Below are positions 23,418-34,618 of a DNA stretch of 64,000 nt, one piece after another (position 1 is the first letter of the stretch; each line of letters begins with the position of its first letter). This stretch comes from Luidia sarsii. Lineage: Eukaryota; Echinodermata; Asteroidea; Paxillosida; Luidiidae. The notes below the pieces were generated by a model that made no database searches, was not told the DNA's origin, and worked only from the letters and a program-made list of their open reading frames with translations. The position numbers were made by a program, and so were the translations under genes. The stretch spans positions 31,469,944-31,533,943 of the forward strand of contig OX465102.1 in the NCBI GenBank assembly GCA_949987565.1. The letters are read 5' to 3'.

Positions 23418-26400
23418 AGTGCTGACATTTGGATCGCCTTCTACTCACAGTGACCTGGGTTCTAACCCCACCTAGTGCTGACATGTGGGTTCGCCTTCTA
23501 CTCACAGTGACCTGGGTTCTAACCCCACCTAGTACTGACATGTGGGTTCGCCTTCTACTCACAGTGACCTGGGTTCTAACCCCACCTAGTACTGACATGT
23601 GGGTTCGCCTTCCATCACAGTGACCTGGGTTCTAACCCCACCTAGTGCTGACATGTGGGTTCGCCTTCCCTCACAGTGACCTGGGTTCTAACCCCACCTA
23701 GTGCTGACATGTGGGTTCGCCTTCTACTCACAGTGACCTGGGTTCTAACCCCACCTAGTGCTGACATGTGGGTTCGCCTTCCCTCACAGTGACCTGGATT
23801 CTAACCCCACCTAGTACTGACATGTGGGTTCGCCTTCCCTAACAGTGACCTGGGTTCTAACCCCACCTAGTGCTGACATGTGGGTTCGCCTTCCCTCACA
23901 GTGACCTGGATTCTAACCCCACCTAGTACTGACATGTGGGTTCGCCTTCTACTCACAGTGACCTGGGTTCTAACCCCACCTAGTGCTGACATGTGGGTTC
24001 GCCTTCTACTCACAGTGACCTGGGTTCTAACCCCACCTAGTACTGACATGTGGGTTCGCCTTCCCTCACAGTGACCTGGGTTCTAACCCCACCTAGTGCT
24101 GACATGTGGGTTCGCCTTCTACTCACAGTGACCTGGGTTCTAACCCCACCTAGTGCTGACATGTGGGTTCGCCTTCCCTCACAGTGACCTGGGTTCTAAC
24201 CCCACCTAGTGCTGACATGTGGGTTCGCCTTCTACTCACAGTGACCTGGGTTCTAACCCCACCTAGTGCTGACATGTGGGTTCGCCTTCCCTCACAGTGA
24301 CCTGGGTTCTAACCCCACCTAGTGCTGACATGTGGGCTCGCCTTCTACTCACAGTGACCTGGGTTCTAACCCCACCTAGTGCTGACATGTGGGTTCGCCT
24401 TCCCTCACAGTGACCTGGGTTCTAACCCCACCTAGTGCTGACATGTGGGTTCGCCTTCTACTCACAGTGACCTGGGTTCTAACCCCACCTAGTGCTGACA
24501 TGTGGGTTCGTCTTCCCTCACAGTGACCTGGGTTCTAACCCCACCTAGTGCTGACATGTGGGTTCGCCTTCTACTCACTGTGACCTGGGTTCTAACCCCA
24601 CCTAGTGCTGACATGTGGGCTCGCCTTCTACTCACAGTGACCTGGGTTCTAACCCCACCTAGTACTGACATGTGGGTTCGCCTTCCCTCACAGTGACCTG
24701 GGTTCTAAACCCTACCTAGTGCTGACATGTGGGTTCGCCTTCTACTCACTGTGACCTGGGTTCTAACCCCACCTAGTGCTGACATATGGGTTCGCCTTCC
24801 CTCACAGTGACCTGGGTTCTAACCCCACTTAGTGCTGACATGTGGGTTCGCCTTCCCTCACAGTGACCTGGGTTCTAACCCCACCTAGTGCTGACATGTG
24901 GGTTCGCCTTCCCTCACAGTGACCTGGGTTCTAACCCCACCTAGTGCTGACATGTGGGTTCGCCTTCCCTCACAGTGACCTGGGTTCTAACCCCACCTAG
25001 TGCTGACATGTGGGTTCGCCTTCTACTCACAGTGACCTGGGTTCTAACCCCACCTAGTGCTGACATGTGGGTTCGCCTTCCCTCACAGTGACCTGGGTTC
25101 TAACCCCACCTAGTGCTGACATGTGGGTTCGCCTTCTACTCACAGTGACCTGGGTTCTAACCCCACCTAGTACTGACATGTGGGTTCGCCTTCCCTCACA
25201 GTGACCTGGGTTCTAACCCCACCTAGTGCTGACATGTGGGTTCGCCTTCTACTCACAGTGACCTGGGTTCTAACCCCACCTAGTGCTGACATGTGGGTTC
25301 GCCTTCTACTCACAGTGACCTGGGTTCTAACCCCACCTAGTGCTGACATGTGGGTTCGCCTTCCCTCACAGTGACCTGGATTCTAACCCCACCTAGTACT
25401 GACATGTGGGTTCGCCTTCCCTCACAGTGACCTGGGTTCTAACCCCACCTAGTGCTGACATGTGGGTTCGCCTTCCCTCACAGTGACCTGGGTTCTAACC
25501 CCACCTAGTACTGACATGTGGGTTCGCCTTCCCTCACAGTGACCTGGGTTCTAACCCCACCTAGTGCTGACATGTGGGTTCGCCTTCCCTCACAGTGACC
25601 TGGGTTCTAACCCCACCTAGTACTGACATGTGGGTTCGCCTTCCCTCACAGTGACCTGGGTTCTAACCCCACCTAGTGCTGACATGTGGGTTCGCCTTCC
25701 CTCACAGTGACCTGGATTCTAACCCCACCTAGTGCTGACATGTGGGTTCGCCTTCCCTCACAGTGACCTGGGTTCTAACCCCACCTAGTGCTGACATGTG
25801 GGTTCGCCTTCTACTCACTGTGACCTGGGTTCTAACCCCACCTAGTGCTGACATATGGGTTCGCCTTCCCTCACAGTGACCTGGGTTCTAACCCCACCTA
25901 GTGCTGACATGTGGGTTCGCCTTCTACTCACTGTGACCTGGGTTCTAACCCCACCTAGTGCTGACATGTGGGTTCGCCTTCCCTCACAGTGACCTGGGTT
26001 CTAACCCCACCTAGTACTGACATGTGGGTTCGCCTTCCCTCACAGTGACCTGGGTTCTAACCCCACCTAGTACTGACATGTGGGTTCGCCTTCCCTCACA
26101 GTGACCTGGGTTCTAACCCCACCTAGTGCTGACATGTGGGTTCGCCTTCCCTCACAGTGACCTGGGTTCTAACCCCACCTAGTGCTGACATGTCGGTTCG
26201 CCGTCTACTCACTGTGACCTGGGTTATAATCCCACCTAGTACTGACATGTGGGTTCGCCTTCCCTCACAGTGACCTGGGTTCTAACCCCACCTAGTACTG
26301 ACATGTGGGTTCGCCTTCCCTCACAGTGACCTGGGTTCTAACCCCACCTAGTGCTGACATGTGGGTTCGCCTTCCCTCACAGTGACCTGGGTTCTAACCC

Positions 26401-26700
26401 CACCTAGTGCTGACATGTCGGTTCGCCGTCTACTCACTGTGACCTGGGTTATAATCCCACCTAGTGCTGACATGTGGGTTCGCCTTTCCTCACAGTGACC
26501 TGGGTTCTAACCCCACCTAGTGCTGACATGTCGGTTCGCCGTCTACTCACTGTGACCTGGGTTATAATCCCACCTAGTGCTGACATGTGGGTTCGCCTTC
26601 CCTCACAGTGACCTGGGTTCTAACCCCGCCTAGTGCTGACATGTGGGTTCGCCGTCTACTCACTGTGACCTGGGTTATAATCACACCTAGTGCTGACATT
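23418..26700. repeat. Minisatellite C, 56/57-bp unit, about 58 copies
   Basis: Units read gtgacctgggttctaacccc, acctagtgctgacatgtggg, ttcgccttccctcaca (56 bp) or ttcgccttctactcaca (57 bp). Between about 24060 and 24540 the two length variants alternate strictly, giving a two-unit higher-order period of 113 bp; elsewhere the 56-bp form runs alone. The distal end (26190-26700) carries a distinct variant (tgtcggttcgccgtctactc, then gggttataatccc) interspersed with normal units. Each unit holds the hairpin GGGTT-CT-AACCC and the sequence TGACCT. Confidence 0.97.
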
Positions 26701-28000
26701 TATGCATAGAGCTTTACATCTGTACAAGTTACAGTGAGATGTTTTTACTGTACAGTTTTCTGGAATTTGAGTTGTGTCCTATTCGTTTTTTTAAGACTAC
26801 AATTTTTTGAACGAGAGGAACTGTTTCTTCGTAATAGTCTCTCCACTTTGATAGATCGATGATCTTGTGATGGGCGAGTTGCATTTAGAATATCTTTTTT
26901 ATGCCTCTGACCCTTCAAATTATGACGTCATTGTCTATAATTAGGTTCAGGTTCATATTTTAGTATTGTCTGATCGAGTCGACGGTGAAATTAAGTCCAT
27001 TGCTGTATCAGTAGTTTAAATGGTCTCCTTATCCTACCTGGCCTTTTATGAGGCAAACCAAACATTTATTAAAATGGATTTGTTTTGGGGGTAATTCCGT
27101 TAAATCTCGAAACCTTCTATAAAACACAGCGGTACGAGGAATGATGTTTGACCGAACGTCGAATATAGTATCAGTATCATTTAAGCATTGTTTATATCAA
27201 CTCAATAAAGATGATGGTTTCCCATGAATGGCCTTGCGCAAAATTTAAGGGATGGGTTGAAATGTCAGAAATATACAGAACCTGACCTTTTTTAGTCCTA
27301 GCAGGATCGTCCACAAAGACAGGAATACTCAGTAAGTTTGAGACATGTTTTCAGAGTAAACACGTAAAAATAGGATAATAACATTATGAAATTCTACATT
27401 TGGAGTTAATTGGAGCTTTCAGGTTGACAAAAATGGGTTATTAGTCCACAAAGTTTGCTCACCTTTCATATTCCTTATTGTTTCCATTGTTGGAAATGGT
27501 TGATAAACGAAGTCTTTGTTTGAATTGGAACGAGTAGGTGACTAGTTAAAGAAACCGTGTTTATGTTGTCGCCTCGTTGCTTGATCCTTGGTCCTGGTAT
27601 CATTACATCAGGCCTACAACCCACATTCTAGCCATTGGGAACCACATTCAAGTCGCATTTTCCATGCTCCATTGTGTTCCCCGAATTCTGTCTTTGTTTC
27701 GCTCTCTGTGACGCTCGACTATAGACCGCGGCGTTGCTGTCCTTCCGAACAATGGTCGGAACGCATCGTCAAGTGTCCGCATTGTCTCCGTCCATTCTGT
27801 GCCAAATCGATACCTTGTAAAGAAAATGAACGCGCGCTTGAATTGCTATCTGCGTCGTATATTTGTTTAATGTATGACAAATTTTATTCCGTAAATAAAG
27901 GACTTTATTTTGTAAATGATCATTGTGTCATTGTGGATAGCCCTAAATGGGCATGTGGCCTTGATGGGGCATCGTCAGGGTTTATTCTGGGTGGTGGCAG
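26701..28000. other. Unique intergenic sequence
   Basis: AT-rich sequence. The frame from 27588 plus (195 codons) ends by reading through the G-rich run at 28005, where its Gly/Arg/Glu-rich tail is purely compositional. Its first half shows no recognisable domain. Confidence 0.4.
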
Positions 28001-28116
28001 TGGGGTGAGGGAGGGAGGGGGTTGGGAGGGGAGGGGGGGAAGGGGAGGGGAAGGGGAGGGGAAGGGGAGGGGGAAGGGGAGGGGAGGGGAGGGGAGGGGA
28101 GGGGAGGGAGGGAGGG
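28001..28116 (+). repeat. G-rich run (GGGGA)n
   Basis: More than 100 bases on plus made almost only of G with single A and a few T, in GGGGA/GGGGAA steps. It contains many more than four runs of at least three G with one- or two-base loops, so it satisfies G-quadruplex rules many times over. Confidence 0.9.
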
Positions 28117-28445
28117 ATGCATGGCCAATTAGAGGTAGTTATACAAACCCTTTGGCTATCTATTGGCTGAGTTGATGCTACTTTTTGTTACAAGAGAGAC
28201 ATCATTATGGTGTGTTTATGTGTGAGGTGGGGGTCCATCAACCATCCTACTCTACCCATCACACGCTCAGAGGGAGATTCTTTTTCTCCGTCAAGAATCG
28301 TCACAATTTAACACAAAAAGATCTATAAAAACAGACCCGCCCTCTTGCCGCCTAATTAGCGTCAAACTGAAATGAATATACAAAACCGAGGTCGTGCTTG
28401 ACTGAAACGTCAAGTCATTTAGCTTGTTTAAGATTTCAAAAGTGA

Positions 28446-28533
28446 GAGGGCCTGACGTTCGATCCTAGCAGGACCTTCCTCAAAGGCAGAGTGGGCCTGA
28501 CGTTTCGATCCTAGCAGGACCTTTCTCAAAGGC
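28446..28533. mobile_element. Two tandem copies of the CCTGACGTTTCGATCC core
   Basis: GGCCTGACGTTCGATCCTAG followed by caggaccttcctcaaaggc, then a spacer, then ggcctgacgtttcgatccta followed by gcaggacctttctcaaaggc. The two copies point the same way, unlike the inverted arms at 7161 and 56681. Confidence 0.65.
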
Positions 28534-30480
28534 TTGACAATTCTGGTTGTTCGAGTCCGTAGTTCCAGTTGTTAATGTTTTACTTTCCTTAAATCCGAGG
28601 AGAAAATTGGGGTTTTAACAAATCTACCAGTATCAAAATATAAGGCCGCCCAACTGTTACTGTCATTATTATTTCTCATCTTTAGTAAGGAAATATTTCA
28701 TGTTGTTCCAGGCTACCCCATCTCCAGATTGAATGATTGACAAGGCTATCCATGGAAGAACATTACTCTATCAATGTTGTCGAGTGCATGCATGGTTTCG
28801 TCATGTATATTCCTCCAAAGGTTACAGGTTGAACGGAAATTCATATTTGTCACGCTGCGTGAAAGCCTTTTCAGAAGTGGCTTTATTCTTTCCGCACAAA
28901 AACCTGAATTCCATTCCATTCAACGCAGCCATCGATGCGTGGAACTCAAGCCCTTTGACAAGCCACCCTCCCCTCCCCTCCCCCTCACACTGCTTCAAAG
29001 CCTAGGATAGAACAGAAAGGGTCGGGATTTCTATAGCCATTCTTAAATGGTCTTTCAAGTCCGTCAACATATCCGTAGCGCACCTGTAACAGTCACTCGT
29101 ATACATGGCATCAGCTTTCAACATTGGCAAGCGATTACTCTGCCTAGTCGGTCTAGCGTACAGCCTCTATCGTACCGTGCATTGTACATCACTCAGACAC
29201 TGCCAAGTACAGCAGTGTAAACACTACTCTCTGACAGGCACCCGCTTGGCATTCACAGAATCGTACTTGGCCGATGAGGGCCGATAAGGTTATTTGTTGC
29301 ATCTCTTCAGAGGTGTCAAGCCTCGACGATAATCAGGTGGGGGCATGATAGTAATCATATCGACGCTGAGTGTGTCATTTCTATGATTCCTTTTGAAATC
29401 ATTTCGATTTATCTGCAATCTTTAGCATTGGTTTCATTGTCAGTATCATAAGTGCAAATCGTAGGTGGTATAGCAGGTCTCATGTTTCGATCCTATAGTT
29501 TAAGCTGGACCTGGTATGGTCATAGGCATGCTTTGATCTTTGTTCTATAAAATCGTGTAATGATTATGAAGTTTGATTTCATTTCAGCGCATGCACTGAG
29601 ATGACGTGGAGTGTATGGCGCGTCCCTTCGTCCCCTTCAAAACGCACTATTTCACCATAGCAATGGCAAAATAAGTCAGACCCTCTAACTTTTAAAATTC
29701 CTACTGTTTTGGTTGTACAATGTATGTGAGAAATAGAACCGATCTCAAATTGAATGAAGCCACTGGATTGGCCGGTGCTTCAACAGGTGTATATGGAGCA
29801 GGATGTGGCTAGTGTGTTTGGACTGAAGGCGCTGTTTTCAAAGTGGATGGTGATTAGTGTAGCATGACAAGGAAGGGTGACATTTATTAGTTTGCCTAGA
29901 TTCCATGCCTCATTAGTAGCGATGAAGGGCCCGGGTTTGACAAGCCTGGCTCTCTTACTCAATGACAGCGCCTGGGTTATATGCCTACACCCTTAGGCAG
30001 AATACTAGCCAACTATCGTTGGCGGCCAGTTCGACTGAGTTCTAGGCTGACTGGCATATAGGTGAATGCACTCTCTAATCAAGTAAGGCTGGCTGTATAG
30101 GTGCTATATGGTTTGCTTGCTTGCTTGCTTTCTACGATTTAAACAAGTGTAATTACCAAGTGTTTGTATTTAAAGACTGTGGAAATAACCCTTTGCCCGT
30201 GCCGAGGGCATGGCTAGAGGGATGCTTCATGGAAACTCGGGGATTTAGTATCGGTAGTCATTAGCAAGATGTAGCTAACAAGGCACCCAATTGCATGTAT
30301 TCTCCACCCTACCCCCTACTCTACTCCTATTGCAATCCTCCTTAGGAGGAAGACCGTGTCACACACATCCATGGCTTCCCTCTGAAAAACAGACTCGAAA
30401 TGCCCCTTCTTTGTTCCTTATTTACTCACCCTTACAGTGAAAAAAAAAACCCTCCTCTGCCTCGATTGTGTATATAGAGC
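28534..30480. other. Unique intergenic sequence
   Basis: No gene called. A frame at 28733-29005 plus contains FNAAIDAWNSSPL, faintly like the end of LINE reverse-transcriptase proteins, but it is too short to support. A weak match to the foldback core occurs near 29480-29515. GCTT repeats (ttgcttgcttgcttgctt) lie at 30113-30130. Confidence 0.4.
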
Positions 30481-30735
30481 GCGGGGGTGAGGGGGGGTGA
30501 GGGGGTAGGGGGATTGGTCTGATTGCGTTCTATAAAGAAGGACGAATGAGGCTGAAATTGCTGCTATGCCGCGGGGTACTAGCTGTGTGTTTGCTTGGGA
30601 CTGAGTCGTGGGCAGTCTGTGGTCTGCTCACCCATTGGTCCTCAAGTCAAGACCCGCCTTCATCCCCCACCCCCACACCCCACCACCACCCCCACCCCCA
30701 CCCCCACCCCCAACCCCACCCCAATACCCACCCAA
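30481..30735. repeat. G-rich run followed by a (CCCCAC)n run
   Basis: 30481-30520 is G-rich on plus (gggggtgagggggggtgagg). 30657-30725 is C-rich on plus (ccccacccccacccccac). The two could form G-quadruplexes on opposite strands about 150 bp apart. Confidence 0.85.
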
Positions 30736-31990
30736 CGCATTCGTCTCCGAGTTTCTATTGACTATTCAAACAAAGTCTCTATCATTTTAGGATTCAAATC
30801 AAATAGATTCGTCGCCGATCCACAGATAAGTCCGCAGCTAATGTTTTGTCTAGGATTCTAAAATTCGAACGAATGTTCCCCATTTGTTAAATCAATCATT
30901 ATAACCAGACTAGTGCCCCTATCTATAACAAAAACTCCTTCGTGTTTGACTTTTCAGTCAGCTTTCAGTGTTTCAGTACTTTTCAGTACTCGTTTAGACT
31001 AAAAATGGCTACTTCAAAATCTGGAGAGATATTTCTAACAATTTTATTTGGATGATAAACTGGTGAGGCTGGTTTCTCCGTTGTCAGAAACTTTCAACAT
31101 CATTAGCAAAACTCAATTTATTTTTCCGCACTTAATTGACGAAGATATTGCCGGCTATATAGTTCAGAGTTTTTCATCAAAAGTTGCGGTTTTCCATCGG
31201 TATAGTCCGAATGTATTTATTTGTTTATTTGGTGGACGGCCGTTAAACGCAGTTTGTGACCAGAAAGTAAACATTCTAAGCGCTTTCCCCTTCGCATTCT
31301 TCCCCTTACGAAGGCCGACAAAAAGAGGATTTAATCCGACGCTCATATTTCATTAATTTCGAATCAGGATCGGGAGTGCTGTGGTCGGCTTGTTTTGGCT
31401 ATCAGCTGTCGGTCTGGTACGAACCTCCAATCACGGACAAGCGGTCACCGGTCAGTCAGTCCAACAGGTTATGACAGTGGTGACTCTAGGATTGATAGCG
31501 GGGGTGGTGAGGTGAGGGTGGGGGTGTAGGTCCAAGCCCTCTCGCCAACCCTGGGGCTAGGCTCCCCTCAAAGTCTTGCAAGTTGCCTCTGACGTTGGCC
31601 TATAGTTTTCTTCCGCTCCAAAAAGTCCGTTCGCGTGCCTGCCACGCGTTGTAAATCTTCACGAGTGAGTAGCAGTTGTGTAGCATGACATTACATGTAA
31701 GGATTGCATGGACAATGGCGTTGTGGTATCTAGAGCCAGGGAGGGAGAGAGAGAGAGGGAGAGGGAGAGGGAGAGGGAGAGAGAAAAAAAACCGAGGAGA
31801 GGTTGTGGGTAGTGAGGGGTGTGTTAGAGGGGTAGGGAGTGGCTCGGACCTATAGCGCCTGTAATGTTTGCATAATCACGAGGTTTATAATAACGATTAT
31901 AGCTCTGCGCGGCTACTGCGCGCGACTGGCGTGTTTGCATGAGCCTGGGTTCAATGTCAGAAGCGTTAAGGCTTTACCTTGATGTACCCT
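30736..31990. other. Upstream region of Gsx
   Basis: Non-coding. 31211-31232 has a forkhead-like cluster (tatttatttgtttatttgg). 31495-31530 is G-rich. 31739-31790 is a GA/GGGA purine run. Open frames here have no recognisable content. Position suggests distal promoter or enhancer DNA of Gsx, which is inference only. Confidence 0.4.
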
Positions 31991-31999
31991 ATGAACACC

Positions 32000-32080
32000 C
32001 AGGCGGTGTGGGAGGGGTGGAGGGGTGGAGGGGTGGAGGGGTGGAGGGGGGTGGAGGGGTGGAGGGGGTGGGGTGGACTG
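32000..32080 (+). repeat. GGAGGGGT repeat upstream of Gsx promoter
   Basis: About ten short tandem steps of GGAGGGGTGGAGGGGT with occasional extra G, ending in gtggggtgg. There are many runs of at least four G separated by TGGA-type loops, so it is a strong candidate G-quadruplex. It ends about 55 bp before the TATA box of Gsx. Confidence 0.85.
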
Positions 32081-32134
32081 GGGCTGGCTGCGTGGCTGGT
32101 GATGGTTAGGCGGAGGTAGAGGCTTGATCACTGC

Positions 32135-32142
32135 TATATAAG
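32135..32142 (+). promoter_or_regulatory. TATA box of Gsx
   Basis: TATATAAG at 32135-32142 sits 214 bp before the Gsx ATG, with a possible initiator around 32165 (the usual 25-30 bp downstream). The region between it and the ATG has no better core promoter. Confidence 0.55.
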
Positions 32143-32185
32143 AGACGTGTCCTGTCACTGTCTCGGTATATCGAACTCTCAGCTC

Positions 32186-32401
32186 ATGATCAGCCAAAAC
32201 CTGACTGCATCCCATGACCCATCTCCAACCCACAACTCTCTTCTTCCAACTTCAGATTTCAAAACCGCCGAATTGAAGACAAAAAACAACAGTCAGATTT
32301 TTTTTTTCAAATTCATATCGGAGAGATTTTGTTCTCGAAATCTCGATCATGTCTCGGTCGTTCTATGTGGATTCTCTCATTCGGAACCAACCACCGTCTA
32401 G
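32186..32401 (+). other. Upstream open reading frame overlapping the Gsx start
   Basis: An ATG at 32186 opens a 71-codon frame that ends at TAG 32399-32401. That is 53 bases past the Gsx ATG and in a different frame. The start context is weak (C at -3). If transcription starts just below the TATA box, ribosomes would have to scan past this ATG to translate Gsx. The peptide (MISQNLTASHDPSP and onward) resembles no known protein, so any role would be regulatory. Confidence 0.4.
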
Positions 32402-32796
32402 TGAGAGAGAGCAACGGACACCTCCTTCCATGCATCTGAGGACCAATGGAGAGCCCAAAACTCTGAGATGCTACCAGACACACACGGACACGCTGACGAC
32501 TTGTCCGATCTGCGTGAGGGACCAGGCTCAGGCTAGCTGTGGCCGCCTGCCCGGAATGCCGGCCACCTCGGGGGTAGCCGTCTTCAAGTCTCCCCTGAGC
32601 CTACCCACGCACTCGCCCACTGAGCACCGGGTCTTGCCCGCCAGGCCCTACTTGGAGTCTTGCCGAGATCACCATCTTCACCCGTCTAGCCTTGGTCTGC
32701 CTCCCACCCACAGCATGGGTCAACACACGCCGCCTTCATCGCATACCAACTACCGACCGGCCATCGATCCGCGTAGACTTCAGTATCTTCCAATGG
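32349..32796 (+). CDS. Gsx: Gsx ParaHox homeobox protein, exon 1
   Basis: Exon 1 encodes residues 1-149 plus the first base of codon 150 of a 277-residue protein. The start MSRSFYVDSLI matches the SNAG-like repressor motif at the N terminus of vertebrate GSX proteins (MPRSFLVDSL), which fixes the ATG; a purine is at -3. CPICV at residues 52-56 corresponds to the CPLCV of vertebrate GSX1, and DPRRLQYLPM at 140-149 to the conserved DPR block before the homeodomain. The exon ends at a GTACGT donor (32797), in phase 1. Gsx is a nuclear DNA-binding factor that, in animals studied, patterns the anterior or intermediate neural domain. In the ParaHox cluster it is the anterior member, beside Xlox and Cdx. 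The splice join to exon 2 keeps the frame. Confidence 0.95.
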
Positions 32797-34618
32797 GTAC
32801 GTTTCTTCTCTAACTTTCAATCTTATACTCAAATCAGAAATCAAATCCTCAATTTCATTATTCTCATCAAAAAGATCCATTGAAAATGCTTGAATTACTG
32901 AGACTGTATTGACGATTGAACTCTTTTATCTCAACTTGAATTTCGAAATCAGAGGCGTCCATTTGTCGAGTATTGAATTCCTTTGTTTTCAAACTACAAC
33001 TGTCAAGTCGAGATTACATTGAAGAGATTGAATCCTGTTTACAGTCCAGGCATACAATATGTATTTGATCTATGAATGGCCGATGGACCCTGGAGTGAGT
33101 GGGGAGGGGGTGGTAGCCAGGGGTTGATAGGGACATAAATCACGACCATTTAGACCCGAGGGGGGAGGTGGGGTTAGGCCAAGGAACATTGGTTGCATTT
33201 AGGAACACAGATGTACATGTTCCCAGCATTCGCACGCTGTTATCTGACACGCAGCGAAGGTTCCTCAATCTCTGTCTCTCTCCGTCATTAGCCCTTGAAG
33301 ATACCTTACCAGTCCAGACGATGTAAGACAAAATAAGTTTGCTTTAAGATGAATTCTTCTATTATTCAGTTTCCTTGCCAAAGATTTGATCCATATAGAA
33401 TCATACTTAGTGATTTCTGCTAGTCACAAATACCATAGAGCAATGCATGTGCCATTTTTGTTCTTAAGCACACACAACAAATCTATTAAAATCGGTTTCC
33501 AACCAAATCATTTTGATCAATTGCTTAGCAAAATAAATACTCAAAAGAAACTCATGATTATAAAAAGTATGGAATGGAACTCATGCTTGGTCCTTTTATT
33601 TCAAGAAGGCCTTTGGAGCTAAGCACACTAGTGTGGCTAAGCTGATTCATGGACCTCTATCAATTGCTTTCATTGCACAGATGTCATGCAATGCGTCTTG
33701 CTACTATTTCCAAACCAATCAATCAGGCCTAGAATGTTATCCCCAAAACGAAGTTTATGGGAGAACGAGTCAAGCAGGCTTTCATCACGTGATTGATGGC
33801 AGTCTAGATATTCATTAGGATGTGCTGCTCAGATGTTCGCTTCTTGAAAACTATGACAACGCCACTCGTTGAAGCAGACAATAAGAGCCGTGCACAAACT
33901 CATGGCATAGCGTCCGTTTGGCCCGTGTAACAATAAGCCCGCACGCTAGTCAGCGTGACCATCAAACGCTCGCATCAAAATCATCGAAGTTTCTGTGATG
34001 GCAGCAAATTGTAGCCTCTTTTAAGGCTTGTTTGTGCGCCCAATATGTCATGCTCTACAGAATTCGGTTTTATTTGGGGTTTGGTAGTTAGGTTTTGGGT
34101 GTAGGCGCCTTAAAGATAGCTGCCATGTCACGAGCGTTTTTATCGAGATGCATACTAGGTTCCTAGTGTTCGCACATGGAAGATGGGGTTGAAGACATGG
34201 AACAATAATAGTAACTGCTTGGCTGGATAAAGGTTCTCAGTGTTACACTCCCGTATTCCATTCAAGACGTCAACAATTATAAGACTGTGTTATGCTTAAA
34301 AACACACCACGTGGGAAATCAATCTTTTAAAAGTATCAATCTTTTTAAATACTTCAAAGAACACTACCGCTTTGCAAGTTTATTCTGAATATTCGCTGAG
34401 AAATGATTTGTGAGATTATATTGTTTGTGAACAATTTTCTTTGTTAGTCAAGTTTCCCCTCTTCAGTATTTCGCTTTGACCCATTCGGGAATGGGCACAC
34501 ACAATGCCCTTTGTTATTGTTCGTCATTGCTCTAAGTTTGTGGCCCATTCGCGAACGGACCACGCCTGGCATCCATATCTTACGTGCGCTTCTCTCTCGT
34601 CTCTTTGTCTGAGCTCAG
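32797..34618 (+). other. Gsx intron, 1822 bp
   Basis: The donor GGTACGT (GT at 32797-32798) and acceptor ctcgtctctttgtctgagctcag (AG at 34617-34618) give a phase 1 join that rebuilds GGT (Gly150). The single intron just before the homeobox is the usual Gsx gene structure. No other exon is visible within it. Two decayed relatives of the exon 2 start lie at 34477-34494 and 34540-34558. Confidence 0.9.

Noticed and set aside
23418..26700. Interstitial telomere-like DNA in minisatellite C (GGGTTCTAACCC)
   Set aside because: The motif resembles TTAGGG/CCCTAA only in part, occurs once per 56-bp unit and is never in direct hexamer tandem.
28733..29010. LINE reverse-transcriptase tail (FNAAIDAWNSSPL)
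   Set aside because: Only about 15 residues look similar, no upstream catalytic motifs are seen, and two overlapping frames compete.
34504..34618. Gsx exon 2 starting at the ATG at 34504 as a single-exon homeobox gene
   Set aside because: The upstream exon with the Gsx N-terminal motif and the phase-matched donor and acceptor make the spliced form far more likely. The 38 codons before 34618 are intronic.
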